Assembly: GCA_007123785.1 (NCBI GenBank) | Contig: SLGL01000319.1 | Coordinates: 1 to 12,016, forward strand | DNA from: Balneolaceae bacterium | GTDB lineage: Bacteria > Bacteroidota > Rhodothermia > Balneolales > Balneolaceae | Direction: 5' to 3' | DNA length: 12,016 bases | In this document: one piece after another, positions 1-7,151 of the stretch | How positions within the stretch are numbered: position 1 is the first letter of the stretch | Layout of the letters: every line of letters starts with the position of its first letter | The notes under the pieces: model-generated | What the model was told of the DNA's origin: nothing | The model's input: only the letters and a program-made list of their open reading frames with translations | Databases searched by the model: none | Made by a program: the position numbers and the translations under genes

Positions 1-845
1 CCTATCAATTGCTGAATCCATGCAGTGAACCCCAGCAGTTCCGGTTCGAACGAGCCGATCACATCCACTGCATAGCCTTTTTCATGAAGAGCATAACGTG
101 TCGCGGCATATCCGAGAAGATCGTTTCGGTTTTCTTCTAATTCCTCAAATTGCGACACCGCACCGTAAAAAAGTGTCTGGATGTCAATCCCTGCAACTGC
201 AAGCGGCAACAACCCAACGGGTGTTAGCACAGAAAACCGGCCGCCTGTATCATCTGGGATTATATATTTTTTATAGCCTTCTACAGCGATAATATCATTC
301 AATACGCCTCCATCCGGTCCGGTGGTTGCAGTAATTCTTTTTGATGCATCCTCAAAACGATTATGCATCCAGTTGCGGATAACCCGAAATGCAAGTGCCG
401 TTTCCAGGGTCGATCCGGATTTTGAAATCACATTCAGGTACACGCTTTTTCGCCCGCCATCCTCTTTCGCTGTTTCGAGGTGTTCGATAAGCTCTTTCAG
501 ATACCGGCCACTCATCTGGTGACCCGCAAAAATAATTTCAGGGCCATTATTTTTAAAAACCGGGTTAAGCGCTTTGATCAGTGCCATGGCACCGGTGTAC
601 GACCCCCCGATTCCGCAAACAATGAATACATCGGCATCCTGGCGGATGCTATTTGCATGGCGCGAAATCTCTTCCAGCAGGACATCATCAGGTGCCTCCA
701 GAATATGCCTCCAGCCAAGCCATTCACTCCCCTCACCCGATTGCCCGGCCACCAGGCGATATGCATCTTCCGCTTTTTTTATTCCCCCGGCGAGTTCCTC
801 TTCAGTCAAAAATTTCCGGGCATTTTCCAGTTTTGTTGTAATCAT
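1..845 (-). CDS. pgi: Glucose-6-phosphate isomerase, N-terminal 281 residues (runs off left edge)
   Basis: Interconverts glucose 6-phosphate and fructose 6-phosphate in the cytoplasm, the step just before phosphofructokinase. My translation from the ATG at 845 is open to the window edge and gives 281 residues of what is probably a protein of roughly 450 (the shorter Bacillus-like type, judged by motif positions). Visible sugar-phosphate isomerase motifs are GIGGSY at residues 78-83, SKSGSTLE at 141-148 (phosphate-binding SIS-type loop) and DDTGGRFSVLTPVG from about 198, which matches the family signature around GGRF/Y-S. A FEPELLGF stretch near 266 leads towards the catalytic-glutamate region, which lies beyond the edge. 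The start lies 2 nt after the pfkA stop, so the two genes are almost certainly co-transcribed and perhaps translationally coupled. The upstream TGAGATAA is at best a weak ribosome site. No frameshift or stop was found in the visible part. Confidence 0.93.
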   Translation of the reverse strand, partial: MITTKLENARKFLTEEELAGGIKKAEDAYRLVAGQSGEGSEWLGWRHILEAPDDVLLEEISRHANSIRQDADVFIVCGIGGSYTGAMALIKALNPVFKNNGPEIIFAGHQMSGRYLKELIEHLETAKEDGGRKSVYLNVISKSGSTLETALAFRVIRNWMHNRFEDASKRITATTGPDGGVLNDIIAVEGYKKYIIPDDTGGRFSVLTPVGLLPLAVAGIDIQTLFYGAVSQFEELEENRNDLLGYAATRYALHEKGYAVDVIGSFEPELLGFTAWIQQLI

Positions 846-847
846 AT

Positions 848-1816
848 TTATCTCAATACTTTTGCAAGTTCAACGAGATCAAAATTAATCTCTTTAATCT
901 TTCCGAATGTCTCTTTAATCGGGGTGATTTTAACATCGTGATTGATCACACCCACCATCACCTCGCTTTTTTCGTTATGAATGGCATTCACTGCTTCATA
1001 TCCCAGGCGGCTGGCCAGCACACGATCGTGAGCGGTTGGGCTCCCTCCGCGCTGTATATGCCCAAGGATAGCCACACGCATGTCATACTGCTTAAAATCG
1101 GGTTCCAGTTTTTTACTGAGCTCGATCGCACCGCCGGTATGATCCCCCTCTGCAACAACAACGAGAGTACTTCTTCGCTGTACCTTCAACACCTTGTTCA
1201 GCGATTCTTTTATTTCTTCAATATGAGTTAGTTTCTCAGGTAAAATAATTAGTTCGGCACCACATGCTATACCGGTTTCCAGGGCAATGAACCCGGCGTC
1301 CCGACCCATCACTTCAACAAGAAAGAGGCGTTCGTGGGCATCAGCCGTATCACGAACTTTGTCGATCGCCTGCATCGCGGTATTCAGTGCAGTGTCGTAC
1401 CCGATGGTTTCGTCGCTGCCAATAAGGTCATTATCGATGGTTCCGGGAATACCTACCGTATTGATACCGTGCTCCTGTGCCAGGAGTGTAGCTCCACGAA
1501 AAGTACCGTCTCCTCCAATTGTGATCAGTGCTTCAACCCCTGCTTTTTTCAGATTCTCAGCCGCCCTGTTCCTGCCCTCTTTTTCGTGGAACTCCTCAGA
1601 CCGTGCCGATTTCAAAATGGTACCGCCCCGCTGAATAATTCCGGAAACATCAGAAGATTGAAGTCTCACAAAGTCAGCTTCCATTAACCCCTTGTAACCA
1701 AATCGAATACCCAAAATATCGTATCCGAAATACCCGGCAGAACGTATCACGGCACGTACTGCAGCATTCATTCCCGGTGAATCGCCCCCGCTTGTGAGAA
1801 CAGCTATTGTTTTCAA
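848..1816 (-). CDS. pfkA: ATP-dependent 6-phosphofructokinase
   Basis: Phosphorylates fructose 6-phosphate to fructose 1,6-bisphosphate, the committed step of glycolysis. The 322-residue length is normal for bacterial PfkA. Motifs: ATP loop TSGGDSPGMNAA at 8-19; GGDGT at 101-105, where Gly104 is the residue typical of ATP rather than pyrophosphate users; PGTIDND at 124-130 with catalytic Asp128 and Gly125 (a Lys there would mark PPi enzymes); MGRDAG near 170; and the family signature GHIQRGGSPTAHDR at 252-265. The start is TTG at 1816-1814: it places MKTIAVLTSGG exactly at the family's usual N-terminus, and an in-frame TAA lies 15 nt upstream with no ATG between. By eye alignment with E. coli PfkA, effector-site Arg54 is Ser and Lys211 is Val, while Arg21, Arg25 and Arg154 equivalents are kept. 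It is the first gene of the pfkA-pgi unit and is transcribed away from the prenyl synthase gene. Confidence 0.96.
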   Translation of the reverse strand: MKTIAVLTSGGDSPGMNAAVRAVIRSAGYFGYDILGIRFGYKGLMEADFVRLQSSDVSGIIQRGGTILKSARSEEFHEKEGRNRAAENLKKAGVEALITIGGDGTFRGATLLAQEHGINTVGIPGTIDNDLIGSDETIGYDTALNTAMQAIDKVRDTADAHERLFLVEVMGRDAGFIALETGIACGAELIILPEKLTHIEEIKESLNKVLKVQRRSTLVVVAEGDHTGGAIELSKKLEPDFKQYDMRVAILGHIQRGGSPTAHDRVLASRLGYEAVNAIHNEKSEVMVGVINHDVKITPIKETFGKIKEINFDLVELAKVLR

Positions 1817-1944
1817 ATGAATTGTGATATTTTATCGTTGATTTCGTTATCGATCATAAACTAAACAGCCCGTCAGCATTGCGCAAATTATTAATTGGTA
1901 TAATTTGTATTTTGTACTGTTGATTTTACTCTGATTTCATACTA
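1817..1944. promoter_or_regulatory. Divergent intergenic region; promoters for pfkA-pgi (minus) and prenyl synthase operon (plus)
   Basis: These 128 nt separate two outward-facing operons, so promoters for both must lie here or just inside the genes. Two plus-strand candidates are visible. TATAAT at 1899-1904 is a perfect sigma70-like -10, but its 17-bp-spaced -35 (GCATTG) is poor. TACTGTTG at 1915-1922 is one mismatch from the Bacteroidota -7 element TAnnTTTG, with TTG at 1895-1897 in roughly the -33 position; this would give a leader of only about 15-20 nt. I found no convincing minus-strand promoter for pfkA. The region is AT-rich and has no Shine-Dalgarno sequence before either start. The promoter function is inferred from gene orientation; the exact elements are uncertain. 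Confidence 0.45.
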
Positions 1945-2961
1945 ATGGCCCACGAGGTACTTTTCAAAAACAGTAATGTGTTAACACGAAAAAATTCACT
2001 GACAGAAGTTACGGAACCGGTTCAGGAGGATCTTGCCGTTTTCAGGAAATTTTTCAAAAACGAAATCAGAAGTGATGTATTCCTGCTCGATCAGGTAATC
2101 CACTACCTTCTGCGGCAGAAAGGGAAAGAGATTCGCCCTACCCTGGTATTTATGACAGCCCGGATGTTCGGGGAGGTTGACAAGCGAAGTTTTATTGCCG
2201 CGACTATGATTGAACTGCTGCATACAGCCACTCTCATACACGATGATGTAGTGGATGAGGCTGATATGCGACGCGGATTCCTGAGTATCAACAAAATCTG
2301 GAGAAATAAAGCTGGTGTTCTTCTTGGAGATTTTTTGCTTTCTAAAGGACTTTTAATCGCTCTCGACCATAAGGAATACCAGCTTCTCCATGTGTTATCG
2401 GATGCGGTTCGACTGATGAGTGAGGGAGAGCTCCGTCAGCTGAAAACATCCAACCTCTTCAATATGACAGAAGAGCGGTATTTTCAGATTATTTCCGAAA
2501 AAACGGCCAGCCTCATATCGGCTTGCTGCCAGTGCGGAGTCATTGCCACAACAGACGATGAGCAGGTGATTCGTGAAATGAAAGAGATCGGCCTGAAAGT
2601 CGGAATTGCATTTCAGATTAAAGACGATTTGTTCGACTACGGCCTGGATGATATCGGCAAGCCCAAACGCAATGATATCAAAGAAAGAAAAGTTACACTG
2701 CCGCTAATTTATGCACTTGAGCGTGCGTCAAAACCAAAACAGCTCCTGATTCGGAGGCTGATGCGCAAGCGCAAGAAAAGCAAGAAAGATATTGACCGTA
2801 TCGTTGCCTTCGTACATGAACAAAAGGGCCTTGAAGCAGCTGAACAAAAAATGGTGGAATTTTCTTCGGATGCTATGAACAGGCTTAAAACGCTTCCTGT
2901 GGTAAAAGGTCTGGATGATTTTGAGGCCCTGGTAGATTTCATCATTACACGAAAAAAATAA
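1945..2961 (+). CDS. Long-chain polyprenyl diphosphate synthase (probable menaquinone side-chain synthase)
   Basis: Head-to-tail condensation of isopentenyl diphosphate onto an allylic primer. It is 338 residues, in the range of IspB/HepT-type enzymes. Visible motifs: GKEIRP at 60-65 (substrate Lys61, Arg64), first aspartate-rich motif DDVVD at 100-104 followed by RRG at 109-111, GD at 128-129, KTAS near 186-189, and second aspartate-rich motif DDLFD at 227-231 followed by GKPKRNDIKERK. The residue five before the first Asp is Ala95; a small residue there leaves room for long chains (a bulky aromatic marks farnesyl or geranylgeranyl enzymes), so the product is probably C30-C40, the quinone tail. 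Exact chain length cannot be read. A quinone role would fit the nearby complex I operon. The ATG at 1945 is chosen; the first 25 residues are poorly conserved. It heads a three-gene unit, 16 nt before the lpxH-like gene. No Shine-Dalgarno sequence is seen. Confidence 0.9.
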   Translation: MAHEVLFKNSNVLTRKNSLTEVTEPVQEDLAVFRKFFKNEIRSDVFLLDQVIHYLLRQKGKEIRPTLVFMTARMFGEVDKRSFIAATMIELLHTATLIHDDVVDEADMRRGFLSINKIWRNKAGVLLGDFLLSKGLLIALDHKEYQLLHVLSDAVRLMSEGELRQLKTSNLFNMTEERYFQIISEKTASLISACCQCGVIATTDDEQVIREMKEIGLKVGIAFQIKDDLFDYGLDDIGKPKRNDIKERKVTLPLIYALERASKPKQLLIRRLMRKRKKSKKDIDRIVAFVHEQKGLEAAEQKMVEFSSDAMNRLKTLPVVKGLDDFEALVDFIITRKK

Positions 2962-2977
2962 ACCCCGCTATCTTTTG

Positions 2978-3751
2978 ATGCAGCATATCTTTTTATCAGA
3001 TGTCCATCTTGGTGCCTTTTCAGAGGAAAAAAACAGGCAGCTGGAAAATACCCTGATCAAACTGATTGACTATTGTGCAGAGCAGAGCATTGGAATACAC
3101 ATTTTGGGTGATCTGTTTGATTACTGGATGGAGTTCCCCGATTACACCCCTCCTCTTGGTAAAAAACTGCTGAATCGTTTTGAGAAATTTAACCACACTG
3201 TTGAACCGGCCACATTCGTCACAGGCAACCACGACAACTGGACTCTTGGTCACTTTGCAGGCCTGGGCTTCCGGGTTGAACATGAATACCGTGATTTTAC
3301 CATAGACTCCCAAAAAATCCTGCTCTTACATGGTGACGGCCTTGCAGACCGTAAAATGAATCTGCCTCGTCCGCTTCTTCACAAATTGCTCAGAAATAAA
3401 ACATTCATTTCGTTGTATCGAAATATCTTTTCAGGAGACACTGGAAACCATCTGATGAAGCAATTTTCAGAATTCACCCGCAACGAAAATGACCTGCACC
3501 CGGAGCGTTTGAACCGATGGTCAAAAAATATCCTGAAAAAGAAACATTATCATTATCTTATAGCCGGACATGATCATTTGCCAAGGATGGGAACAAATTT
3601 GTACGGTACCTATATAAATACCGGGGCCTTCTATCGCCATCAAACCGTTGCACTATATAACAATCATGTGATACAACTCGTTATATGGAACGGCGAAAAA
3701 AACAAGTTTAAACTTTTCAAAAATCATCGTACAGAACCTGTGTTGCAATGA
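2978..3751 (+). CDS. lpxH: LpxH-like UDP-2,3-diacylglucosamine diphosphatase (calcineurin-type metallophosphoesterase)
   Basis: The probable role is cleavage of UDP-2,3-diacylglucosamine to lipid X in lipid A synthesis, at the inner membrane. It is 257 residues from the ATG at 2978; a TTG three bases earlier is also in frame but less likely. The dimetal site is complete: Asp8 and His10 in SDVHLG, Asp45 in GDLFDYW, Asn84-His85-Asp86 in GNHDN, His118 in LLHGDG, and His198/His200 in AGHDH. Positions track those of E. coli LpxH (Asp8, His10, Asp41, Asn79, His114, His195, His197). Differences from E. coli are GNHD for GNRD, which is common in Bacteroidota relatives, and GHDH for the usual GHTH. 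The family assignment is firm; the LpxH substrate is an inference from residue spacing and from the penicillin-binding protein gene next door. The stop overlaps the next start as ATGA (3748-3751), indicating coupled translation. Confidence 0.72.
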   Translation: MQHIFLSDVHLGAFSEEKNRQLENTLIKLIDYCAEQSIGIHILGDLFDYWMEFPDYTPPLGKKLLNRFEKFNHTVEPATFVTGNHDNWTLGHFAGLGFRVEHEYRDFTIDSQKILLLHGDGLADRKMNLPRPLLHKLLRNKTFISLYRNIFSGDTGNHLMKQFSEFTRNENDLHPERLNRWSKNILKKKHYHYLIAGHDHLPRMGTNLYGTYINTGAFYRHQTVALYNNHVIQLVIWNGEKNKFKLFKNHRTEPVLQ

Positions 3752-6084
3752 GTGATAACAATGATATAGATATGGAGCGGTACTTTAACGATCCGGAGTA
3801 CCGTAAAAAAGTTGCTGCAGAGAAAAACGGAAAGAAAAAAAAGGATAAAAAATCTTTTCTTCCTGCATCATTTCCATCACTTTCAAAAAATGTACTAACT
3901 GTTGCAGTGGCTGTGCTTGTCCTGATCACCTTTACCGTATCGGGATATGTCTATTATCTTTTCCAGGGCCTGCCCTCTATTGAAGAGCTTGAAAACCCGA
4001 GAACGGCGATTGCTTCTGAGGTTCGCAGCCGTGATGGCGCGGTCATGGACCGTTACTTTATCGAGAACAGAACTTACGTTTCGATCGATAATATTTCGCC
4101 GAATGCCATCAATGCGCTGATTGCAACCGAAGACCACCGGTTCTTCAATCACTGGGGAATCGACTCCCAAAGCCTGATGCGCCTCCCTTATTACTGGATT
4201 CGTCAGCGATTTCAGGGTGGTTCTACCATCAGCCAGCAGCTTGCAAGAAACCTCTACCGTAATATCGGTTTTGATGTGTCTGTTACCCGTAAACTGCGGG
4301 AAATGATAACTGCCGTTCAGATTGAAATTAATTACACCAAACGTGAAATTATTGAGATGTACCTGAACACTGTAGAGTTCAGTAACAGTGCTTTTGGAAT
4401 TGAATCGGCCTCACGAACCCACTTTGGCAAACCCGCAAGTGACCTCACGGTAACCGAGGGAGCAACACTGATTGGACAATTGAGGGCAGTTTATGCTTAC
4501 AATCCAAGAATTTTCCCGGAACGGTCGCAGCTTCGGCGGAATGTGGTTCTGCACCAGATGATGGTAAGAGGCTTTATCAGCGATGAAGAATTCCAGGGCC
4601 TGAGGCTCGAAGAGATCCCGCTGAATTATAATCCTCCAAGCAGATCGGGACGTGAAAGCCGCTACTTTGGTGAGTATGTACGACAGCAAGTAAGAGACTG
4701 GGTGGAAGAAAATGGTTACGATCTTTATTCAGACGGCCTTGTCATTTACACAACTATCGATTCCCGTCTCCAGAGACATGCCGAAGGTGCCGTACAAGAG
4801 CGAATCCATGAGTTTCAGCGAACCTTTGAGCGTGAATGGACCTCCCCCGGCGGAGAATATATGGACCGGTTGTGGCAGCAATATCCTCAGTTTTTAAGAA
4901 GTTTTATCCGGGAAAGTGAGCGCTATCAAAACGCATTCTCTAAACTTGATACCGGCCAGGAGTCGGTTGTGTTTGAGCATCTTGAATCTGATGAGGCTTT
5001 TGTGGATTCGCTAAAACGCGCCCGAACTAAACTTCAGGCCAGTTTCACAGCTATAGATCCAAATAACGGACATATTCTGGCATGGGTAGGCGGCCACGAT
5101 TATGGCAGCCAGCAATTTGATCATGTTCACCAATCACGCAGGCAAACCGGCTCAACCTTCAAGCCGTTTGTTTACGCAGTGGCCATTGATAACGGCTATA
5201 TGCCATACCATCGTTTTTCTAAATACCCCACAAGTTTTATTGAACAGAGCGGACGGATGTGGAATCCCAAAGATCCATCCATTCCCGAAGGGCCTGAAAT
5301 GGTGCCATTGCGTGAAGCTCTGGCCCGAAGCCTGAATAACGTTACCGTTCGCCTGTTACCGGAAATAGCCGGTGCCCCCGGAACCAATCGTGTTTCCGAT
5401 CTTGAGCCTGCCGCCCGCATGATCAGTGATATGGCTGGTAATTTGGGTATAAATATGCCCTCCCAGGTGTATCCCTCCATTGCACTGGGTACAACGGAAT
5501 CCTCTCTACTTGAACTGGTGAGTGCCTATACCACATTTGTTAACCAGGGTGTTCACATCGAACCGACCGCCATCACTCGTATTGAAGATAAGGAAGGAAA
5601 TATTTTGGTGGAGTATTTCCCGGAATACCGCCAGGAAGCGATCAGCCCCGAAACTGCCTATATGATGATTGACATGATGCGGGGTGTAGTTCGCGGCGGG
5701 GTCAATTCGGATGGAACCAACTATCACGGAACCGGGGTGCGGCTCCGTAATCAATTTAACATTCAGCAAGATATAGCCGGTAAAACCGGAACCACCCAGA
5801 ATAGTGCCGATAATTGGTTTGTAGCCATGATGCCACACATTGTAATGGGGTCATGGGTAGGAGGAGAAGACCGACGAATCCGCTTCCCGACCAACAGCCC
5901 ATCCAGTATCGGGCAGGGAGCCCGTACAGCACTCCCAATTGTGGGAACATTTATCAACAATGTAACTGAAGATCCTGATGCTCCCTGGAGTTATGATGCT
6001 TTTGAACCCCCGGCAGGCTTTATCATCCCCGATGCACCCGCTTCAGAAGAAACCGAACCCAGGCGGGAACGGATCGGATGGTAG
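3748..6084 (+). CDS. Class A penicillin-binding protein 1A-type (glycosyltransferase plus transpeptidase)
   Basis: Bifunctional peptidoglycan synthase, 778 residues, a normal length. A basic cytoplasmic tail (residues 1-48, many Lys) precedes one membrane anchor at about 49-72; the rest is periplasmic. The GT51 domain shows EDHRFFNHWGID from Glu128 (catalytic), GGSTISQQLARNLY at 157-170, and EIIEMYLN at 200-207 with the second conserved Glu203. The transpeptidase domain shows S469-TFK472 in RQTGSTFKPF, S528-L-N530, and K679-TGT in AGKTGTTQNSADNW, so all three active-site boxes are intact. The Pro- and Glu-rich C-terminal end (from about 754) carries no extra domain. The start overlaps the lpxH-like stop; Met9 is an alternative start. 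Last gene of the prenyl synthase-lpxH-pbp unit, followed by a terminator at 6113-6149. I would call it PBP1A/MrcA-like; the precise symbol is uncertain because class A proteins are hard to subtype by eye. Confidence 0.94.
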   Translation: MSDNNDIDMERYFNDPEYRKKVAAEKNGKKKKDKKSFLPASFPSLSKNVLTVAVAVLVLITFTVSGYVYYLFQGLPSIEELENPRTAIASEVRSRDGAVMDRYFIENRTYVSIDNISPNAINALIATEDHRFFNHWGIDSQSLMRLPYYWIRQRFQGGSTISQQLARNLYRNIGFDVSVTRKLREMITAVQIEINYTKREIIEMYLNTVEFSNSAFGIESASRTHFGKPASDLTVTEGATLIGQLRAVYAYNPRIFPERSQLRRNVVLHQMMVRGFISDEEFQGLRLEEIPLNYNPPSRSGRESRYFGEYVRQQVRDWVEENGYDLYSDGLVIYTTIDSRLQRHAEGAVQERIHEFQRTFEREWTSPGGEYMDRLWQQYPQFLRSFIRESERYQNAFSKLDTGQESVVFEHLESDEAFVDSLKRARTKLQASFTAIDPNNGHILAWVGGHDYGSQQFDHVHQSRRQTGSTFKPFVYAVAIDNGYMPYHRFSKYPTSFIEQSGRMWNPKDPSIPEGPEMVPLREALARSLNNVTVRLLPEIAGAPGTNRVSDLEPAARMISDMAGNLGINMPSQVYPSIALGTTESSLLELVSAYTTFVNQGVHIEPTAITRIEDKEGNILVEYFPEYRQEAISPETAYMMIDMMRGVVRGGVNSDGTNYHGTGVRLRNQFNIQQDIAGKTGTTQNSADNWFVAMMPHIVMGSWVGGEDRRIRFPTNSPSSIGQGARTALPIVGTFINNVTEDPDAPWSYDAFEPPAGFIIPDAPASEETEPRRERIGW

Positions 6085-6112
6085 AAAACTTTCCCATTTG
6101 AAAATATTTTCT

Positions 6113-6149
6113 AAGGCCTCCGCAACACCTGAGTTGCAGTGGCCTTTTT
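6113..6149 (+). terminator. Rho-independent terminator after the penicillin-binding protein gene
   Basis: AAGGCC at 6113-6118 pairs with GGCCTT at 6141-6146, and GCAAC at 6122-6126 pairs with GTTGC at 6133-6137, around a 6-nt loop (6127-6132) and a small internal loop. The 3' arm runs into TTTTTC and then another run of six T. It lies 28 nt after the TAG of the upstream gene and closes the envelope operon before the complex I operon begins. Confidence 0.78.
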
Positions 6150-6214
6150 CATTTTTTCAAAAAAACAGTTCTATTTTGCTCTCAAGAACTGCTATATTCC
6201 CTGCCTTAAAAAGA

Positions 6215-6250
6215 TTGACATTCCATGCCTGCGGCGGTAATTTACCGCCG
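6215..6250 (+). promoter_or_regulatory. Possible nuo promoter overlapping a palindrome
   Basis: TTGACA at 6215-6220 is a perfect sigma70-type -35. With a 17-bp spacer the -10 would be TAATTT at 6238-6243, only a 3/6 match, lying in the centre of a perfect inverted repeat with 9-nt arms (CGGCGGTAA at 6232-6240, T, TTACCGCCG at 6242-6250). If real, transcription would start around 6250 and give a short leader before nuoA at 6274. No T-tract follows the repeat, so it is not an intrinsic terminator. A Bacteroidota-type primary sigma factor might not read this promoter, and I see no clear TAnnTTTG element, so the promoter call is weak. Confidence 0.3.
6232..6250. repeat. Perfect 9-nt-arm palindrome 23 nt upstream of nuoA
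   Basis: CGGCGGTAA and TTACCGCCG flank a single T. As RNA it would fold into an 8-bp, GC-rich hairpin with a 3-nt loop; as DNA it could be an operator. It stands out in otherwise AT-rich intergenic sequence and is separate from the terminator at 6113-6149. Its function is unknown. Confidence 0.6.
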
Positions 6251-6273
6251 GTCTAAAAACAGCAAACTTTTTC

Positions 6274-6663
6274 ATGATTGAACAATACATACCCATACTT
6301 GTTTTATTGGGCGTTGCGATTGTACTGGCCATCTTATTGATGTCACTATCCCGCCTGCTCGGCCCATTTCGGCCAAACACAAACAAATTAAAACCTTATG
6401 AAAGCGGTATGGATCCGGTTGGTGAAGCCAAAGACCGTTATTCTATTGCATTTTATCTTGTGGCTATGGAATTTATCGTGTTCGACCTTGAGGTTGTTTT
6501 CCTTTATCCGTGGGCCGTACGCTTTATGGACCACGGAACCGGAACGTTTATGGCTATGGTTGTATTTATTGTAATACTGTTTATCGGCCTTGTCTATACG
6601 CTGAAAAAAGGCACATTAGACTGGGATTTGAAGAAATTTAAATACGAGGCAATTACAAAATAA
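6274..6663 (+). CDS. nuoA: NADH-quinone oxidoreductase subunit A
   Basis: Membrane subunit of complex I (ND3/NuoA family) that helps join the quinone site to the proton-pumping arm. It is 129 residues with three membrane helices at about 5-29, 59-79 and 90-110. The conserved loop between helices 1 and 2 carries KPYESGMDP at 40-48, and helix 2 carries YLVAMEFIVFDLE at 61-73 with the conserved acidic residues Glu66, Asp71 and Glu73. The C-terminal tail is basic and ends in ITK. It is the first gene of the nuo operon; its TAA is 1 nt from the nuoB ATG. The ATG at 6274 begins right at the expected N-terminal hydrophobic segment. No Shine-Dalgarno sequence is evident. Confidence 0.96.
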   Translation: MIEQYIPILVLLGVAIVLAILLMSLSRLLGPFRPNTNKLKPYESGMDPVGEAKDRYSIAFYLVAMEFIVFDLEVVFLYPWAVRFMDHGTGTFMAMVVFIVILFIGLVYTLKKGTLDWDLKKFKYEAITK

Positions 6664-6664
6664 T

Positions 6665-7147
6665 ATGGGTTTAGAAAGCGCACTTGGACAAGGGTATTTA
6701 ACAACAAGAATGGACTCATTGGTAAACTGGGCACGCTCTAATGCTGCCTGGCCGATGCCGATGGGATTGGCCTGTTGTGCTATTGAAATGATGGCATTTG
6801 CCGGACCAAGATATGATGTGGCCCGTTTCGGCTCGGAAGTCATGAGATTTTCACCACGCCAGGCCGATGTAATGATTGTGGCCGGATGGTGCACCTACAA
6901 AATGTCGCACGCTATCCGGCGAATCTGGGACCAGATGCCTGATCCAAAATGGTGCATCGCAATGGGTGCCTGTGCATCTACAGGAGGCATGCACCGCTGC
7001 TATGGTGTTGTTCAGGGAGCCGACAATTTCCTCCCCGTTGACGCCTACATATCTGGATGTCCTCCCCGGCCAGACGCTGTGATTCATGCATTGATGAAAA
7101 TCCAGGACAAAATTAAAACCGAGCACTCTGTAATGCTTGATACCTGA
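6665..7147 (+). CDS. nuoB: NADH-quinone oxidoreductase subunit B (N2 iron-sulfur subunit)
   Basis: Carries cluster N2, the last electron carrier before quinone, in the peripheral arm of complex I at the membrane interface. It is 160 residues. The four N2 cysteines are present with the family's spacing: Cys37-Cys38 in GLACCAIEMM, Cys103 in MGACAST and Cys132 in GCPPRP (38 to 103 is 65, 103 to 132 is 29, as in E. coli Cys64, Cys129, Cys158). Three further cysteines are seen: Cys76 in GWCTYKM, Cys97 in KWCIAM and Cys112 in MHRCYG. GGMHRCYGVVQG differs from the E. coli-like sequence, but the VVQG...PVD.YI.GCPPRP core is standard. It overlaps nothing; nuoC begins 4 nt after its TGA. Confidence 0.97.
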   Translation: MGLESALGQGYLTTRMDSLVNWARSNAAWPMPMGLACCAIEMMAFAGPRYDVARFGSEVMRFSPRQADVMIVAGWCTYKMSHAIRRIWDQMPDPKWCIAMGACASTGGMHRCYGVVQGADNFLPVDAYISGCPPRPDAVIHALMKIQDKIKTEHSVMLDT

Positions 7148-7151
7148 TTCT

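Noticed and set aside
480..941. 153-codon plus-strand open frame across the pgi/pfkA junction
   Set aside because: It lies antisense to well-conserved pgi and pfkA motifs and its translation resembles no family I know; a shadow frame.
2975..2977. TTG as the lpxH start
   Set aside because: The ATG immediately after it gives the normal MQHIFLSDVHLG N-terminus; the TTG adds one residue with no support.
6085..6273. Small gene or tRNA between the PBP gene and nuoA
   Set aside because: The region holds a terminator and a palindrome; the overlapping open frame continues from within the PBP gene out of frame, and no cloverleaf is visible.
7137..7139. TTG start for nuoC overlapping nuoB
   Set aside because: The ATG at 7152 is a better start codon, avoids the overlap and loses no conserved residue.
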